From positions 1 through 20,555 of the forward strand of contig CAYSLA010000056.1 of assembly GCA_964431685.1 (NCBI GenBank): DNA of 20,555 nt. Direction: 5' to 3'. Within the stretch, counting starts at the first letter, position 1. Every line of letters starts with the position of its first letter. The stretch is from CAYSLA01 sp964431685. Its GTDB lineage: Bacteria; Armatimonadota; UBA5829. This document shows, piece after piece, positions 7,285 through 14,241 of the stretch. The translations under genes and the position numbers were made by a program. The notes under the pieces were generated by a model. It had not been told where the DNA came from. It searched no databases and saw only the letters and a program-made list of their open reading frames with translations.

Positions 7285-9749
7285 CAGCACAGGATGTCAG
7301 CAGGGTGGTAGACGATATAGTCCGGCGCCTGGGTAGCACGCCGGATATGACGGTGCCCATTCTTCGCGGGATTCAGGCTCATTTCCGCTACCTGCCCAGC
7401 GAAGCCCTGAGGCGTGTCTGCGAGATCACGGACATATCACCGGCGCGCATCACCGGAGTCGCCAGCTTCTACCCGATGTTTCGAACGCGTCCCACCGGCC
7501 GTCACCTTATTCGGGTCTGCCACGGCACCGCTTGCCACGTGAAGGGCGCTGAGCTGGTGCATGAGGCCATTGCCCGGCACGTTGGGATATCCGCCGACGG
7601 GGACACCGATGCTGATGGGGAGTTCACTCTGGAGAAGGTAGCTTGCCTTGGCTGCTGCACTCTGGCTCCGGTCATGCAGATCGATCACCTCACCTATGGC
7701 CACCTGACACCGGACGGTGTTTGTGCGGCAATTGAGGACTTCCGCACTATCCGGTCACGACCCCTCCCTGGCCCTCCCCTGCAAGGGGAGGGAAAAGTGG
7801 GGTCGTCCCGGCTTGCTGAGGTCAGAATAGGGCTCGGTTCGTGCTGCGTGGCCGGAGGCAGCCTGGACGTCCGAAACGCCATTGAAGAAGCCGTAGCCAA
7901 GACGCGTGTAAACGCTGTGGTGAAGACGGTTGGATGCGTTGGAATGTGCCACAGAACACCCGTTGTCGAGATCGTGACACCGGACGGGGCAGGCACAGTC
8001 TACACCAGAGTGTCCGCACGCGACGCCCAAAGGATCGTTAGTGAGCACTTCGGCCCAAGAGGGATTCTGGGCAAGATGGTGCGTGGCGTGTCAAAGGCGG
8101 TGGACGGCCTGCTAACGGATGAGGTGTGGGACCCCGTGCCACACTACTCGTCGGACACGCGAGACGCGGACGTCTGCGCATTCACTGGCCCACAGATTCA
8201 CATCGCCACCGAACACTCCGGCGAGCTGGACCCGTTGGACCTGGACAGCTACATAGCGAGCGGCGGGTTTGCTGCCCTTCGCAAGGCGCTCGCCGGGTCA
8301 CGTGAAGACCTGATTGATGCCGTGAAGCGTTCGGGGCTGCGCGGCAGGGGAGGCGCGGGTTTCCCCACTGGCGAGAAATGGGCCGCTACCTTGCGCGGGG
8401 CGGGCGGACACACCGGTCCGCCCCTACGCTTACGCCCTGCTTCGGGGCAACCGCCCACGAAGCATAGCATAGCATACCGTGAGGAGTCAGGGACACCGAT
8501 GCAGTCTTCGGGGCACGCGCCCGCGAAGTATGTCGTGTGCAACGGCGATGAGGGCGACCCCGGAGCGTTTATGGACCGCATGCTGCTGGAATCGTATCCT
8601 TACAGAGTGCTTGAAGGTATGATGATAGCCGGCTATGCCATCGGAGCCCAGGAAGGTCACCTGCATATCCGTTCCGAATACCCTCTGGCGCTCTCCCGAA
8701 TCCGGCAGGCTATCGCGAAGATGCGTGGCGCAGGGCTGTTGGGTGAGCACATTGCGGGCAGCGACTATTCACTTCAGTTGGTCATTACAGAGGGCGCCGG
8801 CGCGTTCGTCAGCGGGGAGGAGACCGCGCTGATCGGCGCAATCGAGGGCCGCAGGGCGTCTCCGCGCGTTCGACCACCCTACCCCAGCGAGCAGGGACTC
8901 TGGGGCAAACCTACACTTGTCAACAATGTGGAGACCTATGCGCTGGTGCCGTGGATTGTCCGTAACGGACCGGAGGCTTTCGCGTCCATCGGCACCGCCC
9001 AGAGCAAAGGCACAAAAGTCTTTGCGCTCGCTGGGAAAGTTGTCCACGGCGGTCTGATCGAGGTTCCTATGGGCTGCACCATTCGCCAGATAGTGGAACA
9101 GATCGGCGGCGGGGTGGCGCCTGGACGCACATTCAAGGCCGTCCAGATCGGCGGCCCGTCAGGTGGATGCATTCCCGCGGCGTTGGCTGACACTCCGATC
9201 AGCTACGAATCGCTGACGACGGCGGGCGCCATCATGGGCTCCGGCGGCCTGGTGGTGATTGACGACACCGACTGCATGGTCGAGATCGCTCGTTACTTCC
9301 TGGAGTTCGCAACCAGAGAATCGTGCGGGAAGTGCACATTCTGCAGGCTCGGAACGCGCAGGATGCTGGACATAATGGAGAGTCTCTGCGCCGGGAATGC
9401 GAATCCCGACGACTTGGCGAAGCTGGAGGACTTGGCGCACGCGGTCAAGCGCGCCAGCCTTTGCGGACTCGGCCAGACTGCCCCCAACCCGGTCCTGTCT
9501 ACCCTGCGATACTTCCGCGAGGAATATGAGGCGCACGTGAGCGGCAAGTGCCCGGCGGGCAGATGTCGTGCGCTGATACAGTATCGCATACAAGACTGCT
9601 GCATAGGCTGCGCACAGTGCGCGCGCAAATGCCCGGTTAACGCAATCGAGCCAAAGCCCTATGAGCGCCATGAAATCGACCAGTCACTGTGCATCAAATG
9701 CGGCTCGTGCCGCGACGTATGCCCGGTGGAAGCAGTGAAGGTGGACTAG
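7281..9749 (+). CDS. NuoE-NuoF fusion: NADH-binding diaphorase subunit with C-terminal ferredoxin domain
   Basis: 822 aa, coupled by ATGA to the gene before. Domains in order: NuoE-like helical and thioredoxin-like 2Fe-2S domain (1-155; ligands C80, C85, C122, C126); a repeat-coded linker (160-175); a second thioredoxin-like 2Fe-2S domain (180-258; C188/C189, C219, C223); the NuoF flavin/NADH domain with GRGGAGFPTG (355-364) and VVCNGDEGDPGAF (418-430); an SLBB domain (about 578-640); the N3-type 4Fe-4S site (C682, C685, C688, C728); and two ferredoxin clusters (C773-C784, C804-C814). This is the order seen in NAD(P)-linked hydrogenase and formate-dehydrogenase diaphorases (HndC/HydB/HoxF type). 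It should move electrons between NAD(H) and Fe-S partners in the cytoplasm. Odd: about 40 residues (376-415) split the NuoF nucleotide-binding core and are coded by repeat DNA. No hydrogenase or formate dehydrogenase subunit is nearby. Confidence 0.9.
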   Translation: MTAQDVSRVVDDIVRRLGSTPDMTVPILRGIQAHFRYLPSEALRRVCEITDISPARITGVASFYPMFRTRPTGRHLIRVCHGTACHVKGAELVHEAIARHVGISADGDTDADGEFTLEKVACLGCCTLAPVMQIDHLTYGHLTPDGVCAAIEDFRTIRSRPLPGPPLQGEGKVGSSRLAEVRIGLGSCCVAGGSLDVRNAIEEAVAKTRVNAVVKTVGCVGMCHRTPVVEIVTPDGAGTVYTRVSARDAQRIVSEHFGPRGILGKMVRGVSKAVDGLLTDEVWDPVPHYSSDTRDADVCAFTGPQIHIATEHSGELDPLDLDSYIASGGFAALRKALAGSREDLIDAVKRSGLRGRGGAGFPTGEKWAATLRGAGGHTGPPLRLRPASGQPPTKHSIAYREESGTPMQSSGHAPAKYVVCNGDEGDPGAFMDRMLLESYPYRVLEGMMIAGYAIGAQEGHLHIRSEYPLALSRIRQAIAKMRGAGLLGEHIAGSDYSLQLVITEGAGAFVSGEETALIGAIEGRRASPRVRPPYPSEQGLWGKPTLVNNVETYALVPWIVRNGPEAFASIGTAQSKGTKVFALAGKVVHGGLIEVPMGCTIRQIVEQIGGGVAPGRTFKAVQIGGPSGGCIPAALADTPISYESLTTAGAIMGSGGLVVIDDTDCMVEIARYFLEFATRESCGKCTFCRLGTRRMLDIMESLCAGNANPDDLAKLEDLAHAVKRASLCGLGQTAPNPVLSTLRYFREEYEAHVSGKCPAGRCRALIQYRIQDCCIGCAQCARKCPVNAIEPKPYERHEIDQSLCIKCGSCRDVCPVEAVKVD
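7758..7805 (+). repeat. 48-bp nested palindrome inserted in frame between NuoE and NuoF parts
   Basis: Outer arms CGACCCC (7758-7764) and GGGGTCG (7799-7805) enclose inner arms CCCTCCCCT (7772-7780) and AGGGGAGGG (7784-7792) with a GCA loop. The element is 48 bases, which is 16 codons (RPLPGPPLQGEGKVGS, residues 160-175), exactly in a domain linker. Confidence 0.85.
8402..8423 (+). repeat. Palindrome GGGCGGAC/GTCCGCCC inside the NuoF domain
   Basis: Perfect 8-base arms with loop ACACCG. It lies 16 bases upstream of the CTTCGGGGC hairpin element, and together they make up the extra segment in the NuoF core, translated GHTGPPLR. Confidence 0.8.
8440..8528 (+). repeat. CTTCGGGGC hairpin element inside the NuoF domain
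   Basis: Two hairpins, CTTCGGGGC...GCCCACGAAG (8440-8462) and CTTCGGGGC...GCCCGCGAAG (8506-8528), flank a spacer with CATAGCATAGCATACC, GGAGTCAGGGACA and ATGCAGT. The same order of blocks is present at 2708-2784 in the five-Cys gene. The reading frame is kept. The right end touches the codons of KYVVCNGDE, a core NuoF motif. Confidence 0.85.
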
Positions 9750-9753
9750 CGGC

Positions 9754-10437
9754 ATGACAACACTAACCATAGACGGCAGGCCGGTGACTGTGGAGGATGG
9801 AACAACGATCCTGGATGCGGCACGCGCAGTCGGTATCGAAATCCCAACTCTCTGCTACTTCGAGGGCCTTCCGCCGAACACTTCGTGTATGGTGTGCGTT
9901 GTGAAAGTCAACGGCGGCGACACACTGGTTCCGGCTTGTGCCACGAGGGTGGATGAGGGTATGGTGGTAGAGGCCAGCAGTTACGAGGTCCGATCCTTCC
10001 GCAGGACCGCTCTTGAGCTGCTGCTCGGTGAACACTCGGGCATCGACCCGTTATCCGAGCCTGGCGAGCAGATGCGCTGCCGGTGCGCGCAGCCCGACGA
10101 CTGCAAACTCCGACGATACTACATCGAGTATGGCGGTGACCACAGAAACCACCCTGTCCGGCGCAGGGAAGTATCGGCCGATAACAGCCATCCGGACATC
10201 ACATACGAGCCCGGCAAGTGCATATCCTGCGGCCTGTGTGTTCAAGTGTGTGAGACTGCAGGGGAAGCGATTGGCCTTGCCCTTGAGGGACGAGGGTTTG
10301 ATACTCGAGTGAGACCTCCCTGGGAAGAGACTCTTGCGGCCTCCCTGAGCCGCTCCACAGCATTGAGATGCCTGGAGGTCTGTCCCACCAACGCAATCAC
10401 ACGCAAACGAACCCGACGGAAGGACCCAGAGCGATGA
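9754..10437 (+). CDS. HoxU/NuoG-N-terminal-like 2Fe-2S and 4Fe-4S protein
   Basis: 227 aa, beginning 4 bases after the diaphorase stop. The N-terminus is a plant-type 2Fe-2S ferredoxin domain (C34, C45, C48, C62; motif CYFEGLPPNTSCMVC). Next is a region like the His-Cys3 cluster of NuoG/HoxU, but with altered spacing: H94, then C109, C111 and C117 instead of the usual H-x3-C-x2-C-x5-C. Then comes a 4Fe-4S motif CISCGLCVQVC (C156, C159, C162, C166). The distal motif is CLEVCPTNAI (C206, C210), which lacks the two upstream cysteines of a full CxxCxxCxxxCP set. The molybdopterin domain of full NuoG is absent, so it resembles HoxU and the small diaphorase subunits, and is expected to form a complex with the NuoE-NuoF fusion. 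It shares ATGA with the ABC ATPase gene. Confidence 0.82.
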   Translation: MTTLTIDGRPVTVEDGTTILDAARAVGIEIPTLCYFEGLPPNTSCMVCVVKVNGGDTLVPACATRVDEGMVVEASSYEVRSFRRTALELLLGEHSGIDPLSEPGEQMRCRCAQPDDCKLRRYYIEYGGDHRNHPVRRREVSADNSHPDITYEPGKCISCGLCVQVCETAGEAIGLALEGRGFDTRVRPPWEETLAASLSRSTALRCLEVCPTNAITRKRTRRKDPER

Positions 10438-11114
10438 GCAATGCCGGCGAACTCGTCCTGAAAGACATTACGAAGACCTATGGCAGCCTCCCTGTGCTTG
10501 CGGGGGTTTCGCTGACTGTGCGGCCGGGAGAGGCAGTGGTTATTGTGGGGCCATCCGGGTCTGGCAAGACCACCCTGCTGAACATAGCGGGTTCGCTGGA
10601 CTCGGCGACGTCGGGTACCGTCTGCCTGGGCGAAACGGACTTGTCGGCCCTCACTGGCAGCGAGCTCGCTGATTTCCGGGCGCGAAGGGTAGGATTTGTC
10701 TTCCAGGACCACCACCTTCTTCCTCACCTCACGGCGCTGGACAACGTGCTGATTCCCGCAATGGCACTTGGCACAGCGAGACAGGCTCAGGCTCGCGCGC
10801 ACGAACTGCTGGCCTCGCTGGGACTCGCGGAAAAGGCCAATTCGCTGCCGGGCCGGATGTCAGGCGGAGAAAGGCAGCGGACCGCCTTCGCAAGGGCTTT
10901 GATCAATGATCCGGAGCTGATACTCTGCGATGAGCCAACAGGCAGCCTCGACCCGGAGACCGGATCAGCGGTCATATCAATCGCCCTTGATCTGGCCCGC
11001 ACAGCCGGAAAGACGGTGCTGGCAGTTACGCACAATATGGCACACGCGGCACTGTTCGACAGGTGCCTGCGACTGGACCACGGGCAACTGCAGGACACTG
11101 GTAGCGCACAATGA
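10434..11114 (+). CDS. ABC transporter ATP-binding protein, LolD/MacB type
   Basis: 226 aa, using the ATG in the ATGA overlap with the previous gene; GGAAGGA lies upstream. All ABC motifs are visible: Walker A GPSGSGKTT (39-47), Q-loop Q91 in FVFQDHHLLP, signature MSGGERQR (142-149), Walker B LILCDEP (162-168) with the D-loop SLDP, and H-loop H200. The short length and the FVFQ.HHLLP stretch are typical of the LolD/MacB (type VII, mechanotransmission) group, whose partners are FtsX-type permeases. The next gene, again overlapping by ATGA, encodes such a permease. Members of this group extract lipoproteins or drive periplasmic machinery and do not import solutes. Here a role in assembling or releasing the exported propeller and Fe-S proteins is a plausible inference. 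Confidence 0.9.
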   Translation: MSNAGELVLKDITKTYGSLPVLAGVSLTVRPGEAVVIVGPSGSGKTTLLNIAGSLDSATSGTVCLGETDLSALTGSELADFRARRVGFVFQDHHLLPHLTALDNVLIPAMALGTARQAQARAHELLASLGLAEKANSLPGRMSGGERQRTAFARALINDPELILCDEPTGSLDPETGSAVISIALDLARTAGKTVLAVTHNMAHAALFDRCLRLDHGQLQDTGSAQ

Positions 11115-11923
11115 TCCTACTTCGACTTGCTGCAAAGAGCCTCGCGTATCACTGGAGGACAGCGGCAGCCGCGGTAGCCGGCACAGCGGTGGCGGGCACG
11201 GTGCTAGTGGGCGCGCTTGTTATCGGAGATTCGATGCGCGGTAGCCTGCGCGACAACGCTGTCTCAAGGCTTGGAGCAATCACACACTCCGTCTCCGCGC
11301 CAGTGCCGTTTGGCAGCGATCTCGCCGAAAGAGTAGCAAAGAAAGCTGCAATGCAGGAGTCGAGAGTAGCGCCCCTGCTGATAATGCGCGGGAGCGTGAT
11401 GAGCGCAGACGGAGGCGGCATCTCGCCAAACGTGGCGGTGGTTGGGGTCGATGACCGGTTCTGGAAGGCGTATCCGAGCGCTGCGCGCGCGCCACTTGGC
11501 GGCAGGACAGTAGCTGTGAGCCAGGCTCTGGCTGCGGACCTAAAGATCAAGCGGGGAGACTCGATAATCCTGAACGTGGGCAAGGACAGCACGGTCCCGC
11601 CAGACACCCTCTTCACCAAGCGTTCTCCCGAACAGACGACGGCATCGATGCGTGTCGTCGTCGACCGCATACTACCCGACCGTGGGCCGGGCGGCTTCAG
11701 ACTTGACGCGAGCGCCGCACCTGCGAGAAATGTCTTCGTATCACTTCCCTGGGTTTCAGAGGCGACCAACCAGCAGGGAAAAGCTAACACCCTGGTGTTT
11801 GTGGGAGAATCATTGCCGGGGGCCGATGATCCGCACCGGACCAAATCGTACGCATCAGCACTGAGCCAGGCAACATCCCTGGGCGACCTCGGGCTCAAGA
11901 CCAGGGTCAGTTCTAATGGCGGG
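11111..11923 (+). CDS. FtsX-type ABC permease, N-terminal part (cut by assembly gap)
   Basis: 271 codons from the ATG in ATGA up to the N run. The N-terminus has a short amphipathic start and one strong TM (about 16-40, AAAAVAGTAVAGTVLVGALV) followed by GDSMRGSLRDNAVSRLG, a pattern of large MacB/FtsX-family permeases. A long extracytoplasmic domain follows with motifs typical of the MacB_PCD region (NVAVVGVDDRFW, VAVSQALAADLKIKRGDSIIL). The protein continues after the gap (12024-14240), so this is one gene in two pieces. The open frame here would continue only if the true gap length is a multiple of three; the 100 Ns shift the frame artificially. Confidence 0.85.
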
Positions 11924-12023
11924 NNNNNNNNNNNNNNNNNNNNNNNNNNNNNNNNNNNNNNNNNNNNNNNNNNNNNNNNNNNNNNNNNNNNNNNNNNNNN
12001 NNNNNNNNNNNNNNNNNNNNNNN
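11924..12023. other. Assembly gap of exactly 100 N
   Basis: One hundred consecutive N bases, a conventional placeholder for a gap of unknown size. It interrupts the FtsX-type permease gene and causes an apparent frame change. Confidence 0.98.
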
Positions 12024-14240
12024 ACAGGAATCGTTGCGATGACTGGCCCAGCTGGTGACCGCGATCTTTCGCCGGAGTATGAAGGCATTACGGACTCAGA
12101 ACATATCGGTGACTGGCAGACGCCATTCCCAGTCGACCTCACGAGAGTAACCGAACGTGACGAGAGATACTGGGACGCGTACCGGGCGACACCCAAGGCG
12201 TTCGTGGAACTGGAAACGACCCGTCGGATGTGGCACAGTGCGACGTCAGGCTCCGGTGTATCCGGAATCACAGCTATCCACCTGACTCCAGACTCCCCAA
12301 CAGATGTGCCCAGGACCGCAGATAATCTTAGCAATATGCTCAGGAATACTGTTACCGCGAGCGATGTGGGCTTTGTGCTGTCCGCTGTCCGCGATCAGGC
12401 TCTGCAGTCGGCAAGAGGCACGACAGACTTCGCGTCGCTCTTTGCCTCGATGAGCTTCTTTGTGATCTGTTCCGGCTGCGCGCTGGCGTGGATGCTGATG
12501 CGCCTTTCGGTCGAACAGCGAGCGGCCGAGTTCGGGGTGCTGTCGGCGTGCGGCTTCAGACCAGAGGACACCCGCAAGATCGCCTACTACGAGGGAATTC
12601 TGGTGGCCGGACTTGGGACGGCGGCCGCAATTCCTTTGGGAATACTGTACGCAAATGCGATGGTCGCCGCTCTAAACGGCTGGTGGGTGCAGGCGGTGGG
12701 TGATGTCGGCGTGCGACTGCACGTCCAACTGGGCAGCATCCTGATAGGAGCCGCTGCCGCCCTGATCGCTGGAACCGTTTCAACGCTGCTGGCAGCGCAC
12801 GGGCTCACCCGGAGGTCAGTGCTGGATCTGCTGCGCGGTTGGCGAGCGGTTGCCTCCTCACAGGGTCAGAGCGCTAGAGTGAGAGGTGCCGTTTCGTCAA
12901 GGTTCTGGGTTGTGGCCTCAGCCGCCGTTTTTGTCGTTGCCTGCCTGATCGCGTTGGCACGCAGGTTTGAAGCCACGGGCGTCTTCTTCGCTCTGGGAGT
13001 CGCCACCCTGGCACTATCTCTGGCTGCGCTGAATCACGTATTGGCAGACCGGCATTCGGAAGGCGCCCTGACTTCGATATGGGGGCTCGCGATTCGAAAC
13101 GCGGCTTCAGCAAGATCACGAAGCGTGCTTCTGGCTGGGCTGTTCGCGTCAGCGTGTTTTGCAGTAGTGGCTACTTCAGCTAACAAGGTTGACTTCCTCC
13201 GCAGTGATCCGACAGCGGTTCCGTCAGGGTCCGGCGGATTCGCTCTGATGGCTACATCATCAGTACCAGTGAACTACGATTTTGGCAAGCCAGCCGGCCG
13301 CGAGAGACTCGGATTTCCAGCGGAGGACGAACGTATCTTTGAGGGAGTTGGTGTTGTCACGCTGTTGGCAACGACGGGCGAAGACATCAGTTGTCTGAAC
13401 ATAGCCCACCCAAACCAACCGAGATTGCTGGGCATCGATCCTGCCGATGTGCCGGAGAACAGTTTCCGGATGACATCTCGAAAAGGAACATGGTCGGTGC
13501 TGAATCGGAATAACGGCAATGGCACCTATCCTGCGGTGGCTGATGCGGCCAGTGTGAAGTGGTCTCTGCATTCGGGGCTGGGACGCACGTTTCGGATAGT
13601 CGATGAGTCTGGCAAGCCGGCCGATCTGCTATTCGCCGCACTTCTCGGCGGCAGCATTTTCCAGAGCGAGGTTTTGGTGAGCAAGACAACAATCAGACGG
13701 TTGTTCCCACGCTCAGCCCAGCCGCGCTACTTCCTGGTCAAGACGCCACCCGGTAAAGAGCAAGCGGTAGCGAAAAGCCTGCGCGAGAATCTCGGACGGA
13801 TGGGCGTGCAAGTGCGCGAAACGAGGGAGATACTCAACTCATTCATCGGCGTGCAGAACACCTATCTATCGATGTTCCTTGCCCTCGGAGGGCTCGGCGT
13901 GGCCATCGGAACCCTCGGACTGGGAGCGCTGATCGCGCGGAGCGTGCTCGCGCGGCGAGCCGAACTGGCGTTGATGCTCGCACAAGGATTCCGCCCTGCC
14001 AAAGTATCCGCCCTGCTAATGGCCGAGCATGGAGGCCTGATGCTCTATGGAGCGGTGTGCGGGGGAGCTGCCGCGATTCTGGCCACCGCGCCGCATCTCG
14101 CGGAATCGAGCTCTGCGGTGAACTGGCCCGCAGTGATGCTTTTCCTGGCTGGATCGATGTCCTTGGGCCTGACGGTCTGCGCCATTTCAGCGCGGCAGGC
14201 GGTGGGACAATCACTGATAACAGCTTTGAGGAGTGAGTAG
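12024..14240 (+). CDS. FtsX-type ABC permease, C-terminal part
   Basis: About 738 codons, open from the gap to TAG at 14238-14240. It contains the end of the first extracytoplasmic domain, then a first FtsX core (SLFASMSFFVICSGCALAW; RAAEFGVLSACGFRPEDTRK), several further TMs (around 12720-12800, 12900-13050 and 13120-13170), a second extracytoplasmic domain (about 13200-13840), and a second FtsX core near the C-terminus (YLSMFLALGGLGVAIGTLGL; RRAELALMLAQGFRPAKVSAL). The duplicated FtsX core shows a large two-module permease that needs only one ATPase type. With the N-terminal part the protein exceeds 1000 residues. It ends one base before the ATG of the secreted propeller gene. The substrate is unknown; the group works on lipoproteins or periplasmic partners. 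Confidence 0.85.
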   Translation, partial: TGIVAMTGPAGDRDLSPEYEGITDSEHIGDWQTPFPVDLTRVTERDERYWDAYRATPKAFVELETTRRMWHSATSGSGVSGITAIHLTPDSPTDVPRTADNLSNMLRNTVTASDVGFVLSAVRDQALQSARGTTDFASLFASMSFFVICSGCALAWMLMRLSVEQRAAEFGVLSACGFRPEDTRKIAYYEGILVAGLGTAAAIPLGILYANAMVAALNGWWVQAVGDVGVRLHVQLGSILIGAAAALIAGTVSTLLAAHGLTRRSVLDLLRGWRAVASSQGQSARVRGAVSSRFWVVASAAVFVVACLIALARRFEATGVFFALGVATLALSLAALNHVLADRHSEGALTSIWGLAIRNAASARSRSVLLAGLFASACFAVVATSANKVDFLRSDPTAVPSGSGGFALMATSSVPVNYDFGKPAGRERLGFPAEDERIFEGVGVVTLLATTGEDISCLNIAHPNQPRLLGIDPADVPENSFRMTSRKGTWSVLNRNNGNGTYPAVADAASVKWSLHSGLGRTFRIVDESGKPADLLFAALLGGSIFQSEVLVSKTTIRRLFPRSAQPRYFLVKTPPGKEQAVAKSLRENLGRMGVQVRETREILNSFIGVQNTYLSMFLALGGLGVAIGTLGLGALIARSVLARRAELALMLAQGFRPAKVSALLMAEHGGLMLYGAVCGGAAAILATAPHLAESSSAVNWPAVMLFLAGSMSLGLTVCAISARQAVGQSLITALRSE
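14228..14233 (+). promoter_or_regulatory. Ribosome binding site deciding the start of the secreted propeller gene
   Basis: GAGGAG lies 8 bases before ATG at 14242. This favours 14242 over the in-frame GTG at 14233, which overlaps the Shine-Dalgarno itself. Confidence 0.7.
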
Positions 14241-14241
14241 T

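Noticed and set aside
9159..9671. Minus-strand open frame of 170 codons inside the diaphorase
   Set aside because: It is antisense to highly conserved NuoF and ferredoxin motifs and has no recognisable domain.
10368..10433. Longer start for the ABC ATPase gene
   Set aside because: The extension lies within the end of the HoxU-like gene. The ATG at 10434 is in an ATGA overlap, the rule in this operon, and gives the usual family length.
7281..10437. Respiratory complex I operon
   Set aside because: There are no membrane subunits (NuoA, H, J-N) and no NuoB, C, D or I. The NuoG-like protein lacks the large C-terminal domain.
11916..12023. A frameshift or separate second permease gene after the N run
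   Set aside because: The frame change comes from the artificial 100-N spacer. The two parts join as one two-module FtsX-type permease and no start signal is visible after the gap.
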